A stretch of DNA of 64,000 bases from Pseudomonas lini (GTDB taxonomy: Bacteria > Pseudomonadota > Gammaproteobacteria > Pseudomonadales > Pseudomonadaceae). The notes beneath the pieces are model-generated. The model ran no database searches, had not been told where the DNA came from, and saw only the letters and a list, made by a program, of their open reading frames with translations. The DNA is taken from NCBI RefSeq assembly GCF_030812475.1, contig NZ_JAUSSR010000011.1, positions 124,001-188,000 on the forward strand, written 5' to 3'. This document shows, piece by piece, positions 34,531-42,096 of the stretch (positions within the stretch are counted from its first letter, which is position 1; each line of letters starts with the position of its first letter). The translations under genes and the position numbers were made by a program.

Positions 34531-35571
34531 ATGGACTATCGCCAGCTAGGCCGAACCAATCTGAACGTGAGTGCAATCTGCCTCGGCACCATGACCTGGG
34601 GCGAGCAAAACAGCGAAGCTGAAGCCTTCGCCCAGATTGAACGGGCCAAAGGCGCCGGGATCAATTTCATCGACACCGCCGAGATGTACCCGGTGCCGCC
34701 CAAGGCCGAAACCTACGCCACCACCGAACGCTACATCGGCAATTACTTCAAGAGCCGCGGCGATCGCGCGGACTGGATCCTCGCCAGCAAGATCGCCGGC
34801 CCCGGCAATACCATCGACTATATCCGCGACAAAAACCTGCGGCACAACCGCCAGCACATCACCGAAGCCGTCGATGGCAGCCTCAAGCGCCTGCAGACGG
34901 ACTATATCGACCTGTATCAGTTGCACTGGCCGGAGCGCAGCACCAACTTCTTCGGCCAGCTGGGTTACAAGCACCAGACCGAAGCCAACCTCACGCCGCT
35001 GGAAGACACCCTGGAAGCCCTGGACGAACAGGTCAGGGCCGGCAAGATCCGCCACATCGGCCTGTCCAATGAAACGCCTTGGGGCACCATGCGTTTCCTT
35101 GCCCTGGCCGAAGCCCGTGGCTGGCCGCGAGCGGTGTCGATCCAGAACCCCTACAACCTGCTCAACCGCAGCTTCGAGATCGGCCTGGCGGAAATTGCCA
35201 TCCGCGAACAGTGCGGGTTGCTGGCCTATTCACCGCTGGCGTTCGGTTTTCTGTCGGGCAAGTACGAAGGTGGCGCACGTCCGCCCAAAGGCCGCCTGAG
35301 CCTCTACAGCCGCTTCAGCCGCTATTTCAATCCGCAATCGGAAGCGGCGTGCAGCCGGTATGTGGCACTGGCCCGTGAACACGGGCTGGACCCGGCGCAA
35401 ATGGCGTTGGCATTCGTGACGCAGCAACCGTTCGTGACCAGCAACATCATTGGGGCGACGACGCTGGAGCAGCTCGACAGCAATATCGCCAGCTTCGAGC
35501 TGAAACTTTCCGATGAAGTGCTGGCGGGAATCGAGGCGATTCACAAGGATCACCCGAATCCTGCACCATAA
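34531..35571 (+). CDS. tas: Aldo/keto reductase, Tas family
   Basis: 346 aa, the same length as E. coli Tas and close to it along its whole length (GTMTWGEQNSEAEA, DTAEMYPVPPK, SLKRLQTDYIDLYQLHWP). NADPH-dependent TIM-barrel oxidoreductase, cytoplasmic; the catalytic tetrad is Asp48, Tyr53, Lys87, His132. Cofactor loop and C-terminus IIGATTLEQLDSNI are intact. ATG 34531 follows AAGGAG; an upstream start lacks support. Substrate unknown. Single gene, followed by REP elements. Confidence 0.93.
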   Translation: MDYRQLGRTNLNVSAICLGTMTWGEQNSEAEAFAQIERAKGAGINFIDTAEMYPVPPKAETYATTERYIGNYFKSRGDRADWILASKIAGPGNTIDYIRDKNLRHNRQHITEAVDGSLKRLQTDYIDLYQLHWPERSTNFFGQLGYKHQTEANLTPLEDTLEALDEQVRAGKIRHIGLSNETPWGTMRFLALAEARGWPRAVSIQNPYNLLNRSFEIGLAEIAIREQCGLLAYSPLAFGFLSGKYEGGARPPKGRLSLYSRFSRYFNPQSEAACSRYVALAREHGLDPAQMALAFVTQQPFVTSNIIGATTLEQLDSNIASFELKLSDEVLAGIEAIHKDHPNPAP

Positions 35572-35579
35572 CCACCACC

Positions 35580-35679
35580 TGTAGGAGCGAGCTTGCTCGC
35601 GAAAAACCTGAGGGCGCCACGGGGTGTCAGGCTTCCAGCGTTATCGTTGACGACCTTCGCGAGCAAGCTCGCTCCTACA
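35580..35679. repeat. REPIN, 100 bp
   Basis: Same architecture and exact length as the copies at 29261 and 49529, with the interior AACCTGAGGGCG...GCGTTATCGTTGACG. Arms are perfect complements over about 22 bases. Confidence 0.9.
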
Positions 35680-35723
35680 AGGGTTCTGTGTCGATCACAA
35701 ATGTGTGAATCTACGCCAATCAA

Positions 35724-35750
35724 CTGTGGGAGCGGGCTTGCTCGCGAAGG
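35724..35750. repeat. Solo REP half-site
   Basis: TGTGGGAGCGGGCTTGCTCG followed by CGAAGG: a single REP in the gap between tas and the acyl-CoA dehydrogenase. Confidence 0.75.
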
Positions 35751-35770
35751 CGATCTCGAATTCACCACCA

Positions 35771-36907
35771 TCAAAGCGACCGCGCAATAATCTCCTTCAT
35801 GATCTCATTCGTCCCGGCATAAATCCGCTGCACCCGCGCATCCGCCCACGCCCGGGCGATCGGGTATTCCCACATGAACCCGTAACCGCCATGCAACTGC
35901 ACGCACTCGTCGAGCACCTTGCATTGCAGGTCGGTGCCCCAGTACTTGGCCATCGCCGCCGTCGGCACGTCGAGCTTGCCTTGCAGGTGCAGTTCCAGGC
36001 ATTTATCGACGAACACCCGGCCTATCTGGATCTCGGTGGCCATCTCCGCCAGCTTGAAACGCGTGTTCTGGAAGTCGGCGATCGCCTTGCCGAATGCCTT
36101 GCGCTCACGGGTATAGTCCAACGTCCATTGCAGCGCAGCCTCAGCCGAGGCCAATCCGCCGATGGCAACGGTAAGCCGTTCCTGTGGCAGCTCCTGCATC
36201 AGGTAGGCAAAACCCATCCCCGCTTGCCCCAGCAGGTTTTCCTTGGGCACCCGCACGTCCTGGAAAAACAGTTCCGAGGTGTCCTGAGCCTTCATGCCGA
36301 CTTTTTCCAGGCGCTTGCCCTTGTCGAAACCCGGTGTATTCGCCTCGACCAGAAACAGGCTGGTGCCCTTCGCGCCGGCCTTCGGATCGGTCTTGGCCAC
36401 AACAATCACCAGGTCCGCCAGATAGCCATTGGTGATAAAGGTTTTCGAGCCGTTGATCACATAGTCATCGCCGTCCAGCACCGCGGTGGTCTTTACCCCT
36501 TGCAGATCGGAGCCGGCACCCGGTTCGGTCATGGCAATGGCGGTGACCATTTCGCCGGACACCAGTTTCGGCAGGTATTTATGCTTCAGCGCTTCACTGC
36601 CGTAATGCAGGATATAGGGCGCAACAATGTCCGAATGAAGAGAAAAACCGATCCCGGTCAGGCCCAGGCGCCCCACCTCTTCGATCACCACCGCGCTGTA
36701 CAGAAAGTCCGCCCCCAGCCCGCCATATTCTTCCGGCAGATGCGAACACAGCATCCCCGCCTCCCCCGCCTTGTTCCAGAGTTTACGGTCGATGTAGCCT
36801 TGTTTTTCCCATTGCCCATGAAACGGCACGGCCTCTTTTTCGAGGAAGGTCCGCACGCTGTCGCGAAACAGTTCGTGCTCGGGACTGAACAAGGTTCTGG
36901 GGATCAT
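35771..36907 (-). CDS. Acyl-CoA dehydrogenase, LCAD-like
   Basis: 378 aa FAD enzyme for the alpha,beta-dehydrogenation of acyl-CoA. Full three-domain fold with MTEPGAGSDLQG flavin loop, FITNG, QLHGGYGFMWEYP and the C-terminal YAGTNEIMKEIIARSL. The usual catalytic Glu of MCAD-type enzymes (YEG) is Ala364 here. As in mammalian long-chain and isovaleryl enzymes the base must come from the other helix, and Glu243 in ELPQERL fits. Divergent from the DJ-1/AraC regulator at 37053, which may control it. Exact chain length preference is inferred. Confidence 0.93.
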   Translation of the reverse strand: MIPRTLFSPEHELFRDSVRTFLEKEAVPFHGQWEKQGYIDRKLWNKAGEAGMLCSHLPEEYGGLGADFLYSAVVIEEVGRLGLTGIGFSLHSDIVAPYILHYGSEALKHKYLPKLVSGEMVTAIAMTEPGAGSDLQGVKTTAVLDGDDYVINGSKTFITNGYLADLVIVVAKTDPKAGAKGTSLFLVEANTPGFDKGKRLEKVGMKAQDTSELFFQDVRVPKENLLGQAGMGFAYLMQELPQERLTVAIGGLASAEAALQWTLDYTRERKAFGKAIADFQNTRFKLAEMATEIQIGRVFVDKCLELHLQGKLDVPTAAMAKYWGTDLQCKVLDECVQLHGGYGFMWEYPIARAWADARVQRIYAGTNEIMKEIIARSL

Positions 36908-37052
36908 GCGGCACCTGTCGTTATTGGTGGAAGGAGTGGTCCTTCAGAGACTAAGCCTCGGCAGCGAGACAGGACACTGGACACATCCGACAAAAAATAA
37001 GACGATCCAGCCGTCTGGTGACCACTTTCCCCTATAAGAATAAAGTTGAATT

Positions 37053-38048
37053 ATGTCTAACCGAGCCTCCACGCCTTTACGGCGCGTCAGCATCCTGGCT
37101 ATCGACCGGGTGTTCGCTTCCACCCTCATGCAAGCCAAGGATTTCTTCCACCTGGCCAGCCTGCGCTATGGCAAACAACTGGGCCACGGCCTGACGCCGG
37201 CGTTCGAAACGCGGCTGGTCAGTCCCGACGGCAAACCGGTGAACAGCTTCAGCGACGTGATCATGCCGGTGGACGGCGGCCTGGAAAATGCCGACGTCAT
37301 CATCCTTCCAGCGTTCTGGGACGATTTCGAAACCCTGTGCCAACGTTATCCACAGGTCCTGCCGTGGCTGCGCCAGCAACATGCCCGGGGCGCGGTACTG
37401 TGTGGCGAGGCCACCGGCGTCTTCTGGCTCGCCGAAGCCGGCTTGCTCGATGGCAAGGAAGCGACCACCTACTGGCGGTTTTTCAACGCCTTTGCCGAGC
37501 GCTTCCCGCAGGTGCAGCTCAATCAGGACAAGCACCTGACCGACGCCGACAATCTGTATTGCGCCGGTGGCACCACCTCGGCCTGCGATCTCTACATTTA
37601 CCTGATCGAGCGCTTTTGTGGCGCCAATGTGGCCCAGGCCGTGGCCCGCGACATTCTCTATGAAGTGCAGCGCAGCTACGCGCCGGGACGCATCGGTTTC
37701 GGCGGGCAGAAACTGCACCAGGACGTGATCATCCTGCAGATCCAGCACTGGCTCGAAGATCACTTCGCCGACAAATTCCGCTTCGAAGACGTCGCCCGCG
37801 AACACGGCATGAGCATCCGCAACTTCATGCGCCGCTTCCAGACCGCCACCGGCGACAAACCGCTGCACTACCTGCAACGCCTGCGCATCGAAACCGCCAA
37901 GGGCCTGCTGTCCGGCAGCCGCAAGAGCATCAAGACCATCAGTTATGAGGTGGGCTACGACGATGCAAGTTTCTTCGCACGGCTGTTCCGCCAGCACACG
38001 GAGTTGTCGCCGAACCAGTATCGGCAGCAGTTTCAGCAAGCGGCGTAA
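37053..38048 (+). CDS. GlxA-type regulator: DJ-1/PfpI domain + AraC HTH
   Basis: 331 aa. N-terminal class I glutamine amidotransferase-like (DJ-1/PfpI) domain, about 10-190, with nucleophile-elbow Cys117 in GAVLCGEATG but no full amidotransferase triad evident, so probably a ligand-sensing domain. C-terminal AraC/XylS double HTH, about 225-328 (FEDVAREHGMSIRNFMRRF, SISYEVGYDDASFFARLFRQ-like second helix pair). Divergent from the acyl-CoA dehydrogenase across a 145-base gap and likely its regulator. Family members respond to amino-acid derivatives or carnitine-like compounds; the ligand here is unknown. Confidence 0.92.
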   Translation: MSNRASTPLRRVSILAIDRVFASTLMQAKDFFHLASLRYGKQLGHGLTPAFETRLVSPDGKPVNSFSDVIMPVDGGLENADVIILPAFWDDFETLCQRYPQVLPWLRQQHARGAVLCGEATGVFWLAEAGLLDGKEATTYWRFFNAFAERFPQVQLNQDKHLTDADNLYCAGGTTSACDLYIYLIERFCGANVAQAVARDILYEVQRSYAPGRIGFGGQKLHQDVIILQIQHWLEDHFADKFRFEDVAREHGMSIRNFMRRFQTATGDKPLHYLQRLRIETAKGLLSGSRKSIKTISYEVGYDDASFFARLFRQHTELSPNQYRQQFQQAA

Positions 38049-38060
38049 ACTATCGAACCC

Positions 38061-38149
38061 TGTAGGAGCTGGCTTGCCAGCGAAGGCGGCATATCAGTCG
38101 ACATCAATGCCAGATGTCAGTCCGCATTCGCGAGCAGGCTCGCTCACAT
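38061..38149. repeat. REP doublet, mixed arms
   Basis: Left arm TGTAGGAGCTGGCTTGCCAG, right arm CGCGAGCAGGCTCGCTCACA: two different REP subtypes facing each other, not perfect complements. Holds most of the 3' half of the gap after the regulator. Confidence 0.75.
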
Positions 38150-38375
38150 TGGATCTCTGCCATATTCGGGATTTTTGTACGCCCCTGTGGTGTACCAAAA
38201 AGAAACGACGACAGCGAATAAATCTATTCCAGCCAGATCCGTCCCCCTTCGCCACCATCTTAGGATGCGTACTACAACCGAAAAGGAAAGGGCCGACTTT
38301 CGTGCATTTGTATCTTCAACGCCTAATAAAAGCGCGATTAAAAGGTTGAAGAACAATAAAAACGAGGTCACCCGT
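38150..38375 (+). other. Leader region of the nitrilase gene
   Basis: Part of a 327-base gap (38049-38375). AT-richer than its surroundings. An in-frame upstream extension of the nitrilase exists from 38175 but its residues (basic, low complexity) do not look like the family, so it is treated as untranslated. No clear promoter hexamers were found. Confidence 0.4.
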
Positions 38376-39263
38376 ATGAGCGAGTCAACAAGTCCTGTTC
38401 GTGTAGCAGTCGTGCAATTCGATCCACAAGTCGGCATGAAAAACCGGGAAGGAAATCAGTGCCGCTGCCTGGAATTGGCGCTGGAGGCCGTCAACGGTGG
38501 TGCAAATCTCATCGTGCTACCCGAGCTTTCCAGTACAGGCTATTTCTTCACCAGCCGGCAGGACGCTTTCGACCATTCCGAAGCGGTTCCCGGCGGGCCG
38601 TGCGTGCAAAGCTGGGTGGACTTCGCTGGCAAACACAAGGTTTACCTGGTTGCGGGGCTGACCGAACGCGACGGTATGCGACTCTTCAATACCGCTGTTC
38701 TGGTAGGTCCGGACGGCTTTATCGGGAAGTACCGCAAGGTCCATTTATGGAACCTTGAAAAGCTGTGGTTCACGCCAGGCGACCTGGGCTTCCCGGTGTT
38801 TGATACGCCCATCGGCCGCATCGGGTTGTTGATCTGCTGGGACATCTGGTTCCCGGAGGTACCGCGGATTCTCAGTCAACAAGGCGCGGACATCATTTGC
38901 AGCCTGAACAACTGGGTGTGGACACCTGCGCCACTGTTCGATGACGCCGGCAAATGCATGGCTTCATACCTGACGATGACGGCCGCTCACGTCAACAATG
39001 TGTTTATTGCAGCCGCCAGCCGGATCGGCGAAGAACGAGGTGCCCGGTACCTGGGTTGCTCGTTGATTGCCGGCACCAATGGTTGGCCGATTGGCGAAGT
39101 GGCATCGGCAGACAAACAAGAAATCCTGTTTGCCGATATTGACCTGACCAGCGCCCGCAGTGCCCCCATCTGGAACAGCCTGAACGATCTGCATCGTGAC
39201 CGACGCACCGATCTGTACGATCAGATGCTCGGTTACATCCAACACCCTGCCCTCCCACGCTGA
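38376..39263 (+). CDS. Carbon-nitrogen hydrolase (nitrilase superfamily amidase)
   Basis: 295 aa, cytoplasmic. Hydrolyses a C-N bond of an amide, carbamoyl compound or nitrile; the substrate is not defined. The catalytic triad is visible: Glu50 in VLPELSSTGY, Lys121 in KYRKVHLW, Cys154 in LLICWDIWFPE. No signal peptide. ATG 38376 has a GAGGT ribosome-binding site 8 bases before it. Followed after 16 bases by a membrane protein and then an asparaginase-like remnant, so the locus probably served uptake and hydrolysis of an amide-type nitrogen source (inference). Confidence 0.92.
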   Translation: MSESTSPVRVAVVQFDPQVGMKNREGNQCRCLELALEAVNGGANLIVLPELSSTGYFFTSRQDAFDHSEAVPGGPCVQSWVDFAGKHKVYLVAGLTERDGMRLFNTAVLVGPDGFIGKYRKVHLWNLEKLWFTPGDLGFPVFDTPIGRIGLLICWDIWFPEVPRILSQQGADIICSLNNWVWTPAPLFDDAGKCMASYLTMTAAHVNNVFIAAASRIGEERGARYLGCSLIAGTNGWPIGEVASADKQEILFADIDLTSARSAPIWNSLNDLHRDRRTDLYDQMLGYIQHPALPR

Positions 39264-39279
39264 ATGGGGAGGCCCAACC

Positions 39280-40497
39280 ATGGAACCCACCACCGATACC
39301 CATCGGCTGAATCCGCTCGCCAGCAAGAAGCTTGATACTTCGATTATCCTGCTGGTGATCGGCACCGGACTGCTGATTACCTGGCTTTCATTCACCAACC
39401 GCTCATCATGGTCTGCCCATTGGCCCGACTATAACCACATGGTGTCGAACCTCCCCGATCCGAGTGCCTGGTTGCGCTGGATATTGGGAGACATCAGCGA
39501 GGTTGCATTCTACAAACACGAGTTCGCTTCGATCGGGCTGCTGGCTGGAGCTTACCTGGCCTACTGGGCCAATCGAAGGGGAAAAGTATGGCAAGGCTTT
39601 GCCATTTCCTATGGCAGCGGATTATGGCCGTGGTTAGTCACCAGTTCGCTGCTTGGATTGCTGCTGAGCAATCTGTTGTGGGGCTGGACGGTCACGGCCA
39701 ACAGCTGGCAACCCACATTTGCAGCGTTTGTTTCGTTACCGGCAGCGATGGTGCTGATGTTTGGCGGCGGCTGGAAGGTGACGATCAATGGCGCAATCAT
39801 GGGCGCCGTGCTCGTCACTCCGATGTGTTTGCTCATCGTCAACTACATCTGTAACCCACTGGGCTTACCCGTAGTGATCGGCAATGTCTCCGGGATGGCG
39901 GTTGCCAGCGTCCTGGCGTTTCTACTGTGCCGTTTCGTGCCCAACCTGGTGAAGCCCGCCCCGACCACCCAGCCCAGGAAATCACCCGCGCCTGAAGTTG
40001 AACCAGCCCAGAGTAAAACCACCGACTACGGAATCATCTGGAGCCTGCGCCGGGTATTGGCGGATTTTTCGGAAGCGCCGTTCTTCGGTAATGAGCTGGC
40101 CAGCATCGGTCTGTTGCTGGGTGTACTGCTGGCCTATTCCTTGAATCCCATGAGTCCCGCTTACGGCTCAGGCTTGCTGCCGCAACTCATCGGGGCGCAG
40201 GCGCTGACGTCCGCCTTGGGCGTGGTGATATGGCGTCGCCAATGGAGGCGGCTCGGCTGGTATCCCACCTACGTTCCGCTGGTGTCGGTTGTACCCGCGG
40301 CGGTTCTGACCTATGGCGGCAGTTGGCAAGTCATAACGTCGAGCGCCCTGTTGGGCGCCCTGATCGCCCCACCATTGGCATGCGCCCTTGCCAAACGGGT
40401 GCCGGGCGATATGCACCCTTACATCGCTAATGTTCTCTCCATGGCTATCAGCACCCTGCTGATCATTCCGATCATCGGACTGCTGATAGCCGACTGA
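39280..40497 (+). CDS. Internally duplicated polytopic membrane protein of unknown family
   Basis: 405 aa with about ten to twelve hydrophobic segments. The two halves align: EVAFYKHEFASIGLLAGAYLAY (N half) with EAPFFGNELASIGLLLGVLLAY (C half), both followed by YGSGL.P.L, and LPAAMVLMFGGGWKVT with VPAAVLTYGGSWQVI. The halves are joined by a polar linker (about 228-255, PAPTTQPRKSPAPEVE...). I do not recognise a named family; a transporter is the natural reading because of the pseudo-twofold layout and the adjacent amidohydrolase. A GGGGAGG ribosome-binding site precedes ATG 39280; probably cotranscribed with the nitrilase. Confidence 0.85.
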   Translation: MEPTTDTHRLNPLASKKLDTSIILLVIGTGLLITWLSFTNRSSWSAHWPDYNHMVSNLPDPSAWLRWILGDISEVAFYKHEFASIGLLAGAYLAYWANRRGKVWQGFAISYGSGLWPWLVTSSLLGLLLSNLLWGWTVTANSWQPTFAAFVSLPAAMVLMFGGGWKVTINGAIMGAVLVTPMCLLIVNYICNPLGLPVVIGNVSGMAVASVLAFLLCRFVPNLVKPAPTTQPRKSPAPEVEPAQSKTTDYGIIWSLRRVLADFSEAPFFGNELASIGLLLGVLLAYSLNPMSPAYGSGLLPQLIGAQALTSALGVVIWRRQWRRLGWYPTYVPLVSVVPAAVLTYGGSWQVITSSALLGALIAPPLACALAKRVPGDMHPYIANVLSMAISTLLIIPIIGLLIAD

Positions 40498-40562
40498 AAC
40501 CCTGCCATCAGGCTGGACTTACGAGTCCGGCCTGCTTTCGTCATCAACAAGCGAGGTAAATC

Positions 40563-40674
40563 ATGGATCTGCCCAAACTGGCCATCGCGGCACTAGGCGG
40601 CACTAGGCGGCACTGTGAGCATGCAAGCCAGCCATGTCGGCGCAGGCGTTGTCCCGGCAGTCAGCGGCGAAACC
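40563..40674 (+). pseudogene. 5' remnant of an asparaginase-like gene, frameshifted and truncated
   Basis: An ATG with a GAGGT ribosome-binding site opens MDLPKLAIAALGGT, the start of an asparaginase (LGGT active-site loop). A 10-bp unit (GCGGCACTAG) is then repeated in tandem (40587-40614, 2.8 copies) and shifts the frame. Dropping one unit restores LGGTVSMQASHVGAGVVPAV, which continues the asparaginase N-terminal pattern. Similarity ends soon after residue ~35 and a REP follows, so the remaining ~300 residues are missing. Family assignment rests on a short N-terminal match only. Confidence 0.6.
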
Positions 40675-40748
40675 CGGTGGGTCCCACGGTCCGTACTGGT
40701 CAGAGTCGGAATCGGGCTTTTAGTCCCGCCCCCCCTCAAGTCCAAACA

Positions 40749-40836
40749 TACAAGCGAGCTCGCTCGCGACGACGACGGCACATCCAGCAACGATGTGACT
40801 GACACACCGCTATCGCGAGCAAGCTCGCTCCCACAG
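40749..40836. repeat. REP doublet
   Basis: ACAAGCGAGCTCGCTCGCGA facing TCGCGAGCAAGCTCGCTCCC. Occupies the gap between the asparaginase remnant and the zapE terminator; the 414-base gap 40498-40911 holds the remnant, this element and the terminator. Confidence 0.75.
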
Positions 40837-40865
40837 GGTATGCGGTGTGTCAGAAGTTTGAACAC

Positions 40866-40901
40866 AAAAAAAAGGCCTGCATTTGCAGGCCATTTTTTTT
40901 T
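40866..40901. terminator. Terminator of zapE, bidirectional
   Basis: Perfect 8-bp stem GGCCTGCA/TGCAGGCC with eight A on the left and nine T on the right, 11 bases beyond the zapE stop. Confidence 0.92.
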
Positions 40902-40911
40902 ACGAATCGTC

Positions 40912-42006
40912 CTAGGGCTTGTGTGCCCGGGACAGGAATTCGTGAGACTGCATTTCCAGCAGGCGGCTGAGGGTACGCTGGAACTCGAAGTTCAGGCGAC
41001 CGCCGGTGTAGAGGTCTTTGAGCTCGACTTCGGCAGAAATGATCAACTTCACGTTACGGTCGTAGAACTCGTCGACCATGTTGATGAAGCGTCGGGCGAT
41101 GTCGTCGGTGGTGACGCTCATCTGCTCGACATTGCTGAGCAACACCGCGTGGAAGATTTTACCCAGTTCGATGTAATCGTTCTGGCTACGCGGGCCGTCG
41201 CAGAGTTCGCGGAAGTCGAACCAGGCCACGTCGTCGCAGGTGCGCACGGCGCGGATTTCACGGTTCTCGATCACCAGCACGTCGTTCTCGACCGCTGCCG
41301 TGCATTCCGGCGTCAAGGCCCGGAAGCTCTTGCGCAGGCTTTCCTGGGCCGCTTCATCCAGCGGAAAGTGGAACAGTTCCGCTTGCTCGAGGTGGCGCAG
41401 GCGGTAATCGACGCCGCTGTCGACGTTGACGATGTCGGTGTTTTGCTTGATCAACGCAATGGCCGGCAGGAAACGCGCACGCTGCAAGCCATCCTTGTAC
41501 AGGCCGTCCGGCACGATGTTCGACGTCGCGACCAGGGTCACGCCGTTCTTGAACAGCTCTTCCATCAGCGTGCCGAGGATCATCGCGTCGGTGATGTCGG
41601 AGACGAAGAACTCGTCGAAACAAATCACTCGCGACTCGTCGGAAAAACGCCTGGCGATGATGGTCAGCGGGTTTTTTTCTCCGCCCAGGGTCTTCATCTC
41701 TTCATGCACGCGCTTCATGAAGCGGTGGAAGTGAGTGCGGGTCTTTTCCTTGAACGGCAACGCTTCGAAGAAGGTGTCGACCAGGTAAGTCTTGCCGCGA
41801 CCGACGCCGCCCCAAAAGTACAGGCCTTTGACCGGTGCCTGATCTTTCTTGCCAAACAGTTTGCCGAGCAGACCCGGTTTGTTGTTCGACGCAGCGACCA
41901 GGTCGTCGTAAAGGCGCTGCAAATGGCGCACGGCAGTTTCCTGCGCGGCGTCATGGAAGAATTCCGGGCGTTTCAGATCAGCTTGATATCGTTCTAGGGG
42001 CGTCAT
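40912..42006 (-). CDS. zapE: Cell division protein ZapE (AFG1-like ATPase)
   Basis: 364 aa P-loop ATPase that associates with the Z ring in E. coli, related to mitochondrial AFG1. Walker A GGVGRGKT at 66-73, Walker B VICFDEFFVSD, sensor region LVATSNIVPDGLY. Cytoplasmic. In this genome it lies upstream of nothing on the same strand and downstream of trpS; a role in division is taken from the family. Confidence 0.95.
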   Translation of the reverse strand: MTPLERYQADLKRPEFFHDAAQETAVRHLQRLYDDLVAASNNKPGLLGKLFGKKDQAPVKGLYFWGGVGRGKTYLVDTFFEALPFKEKTRTHFHRFMKRVHEEMKTLGGEKNPLTIIARRFSDESRVICFDEFFVSDITDAMILGTLMEELFKNGVTLVATSNIVPDGLYKDGLQRARFLPAIALIKQNTDIVNVDSGVDYRLRHLEQAELFHFPLDEAAQESLRKSFRALTPECTAAVENDVLVIENREIRAVRTCDDVAWFDFRELCDGPRSQNDYIELGKIFHAVLLSNVEQMSVTTDDIARRFINMVDEFYDRNVKLIISAEVELKDLYTGGRLNFEFQRTLSRLLEMQSHEFLSRAHKP

Positions 42007-42096
42007 AATTCGTTAGCAAGGTAACAAAAACGGGCCGTCACTGTAGCGACGGCCCGGGGGAATGGCAATCAACCCTTGGTCGGGCAGAGCCGTTGA

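Noticed and set aside
40615..41997. Long plus-strand frame starting in the asparaginase remnant and running opposite zapE
   Set aside because: Only the first residues (SMQASHVGAG...) belong to the remnant; the rest is an antisense shadow of zapE with a REP and a terminator in between.
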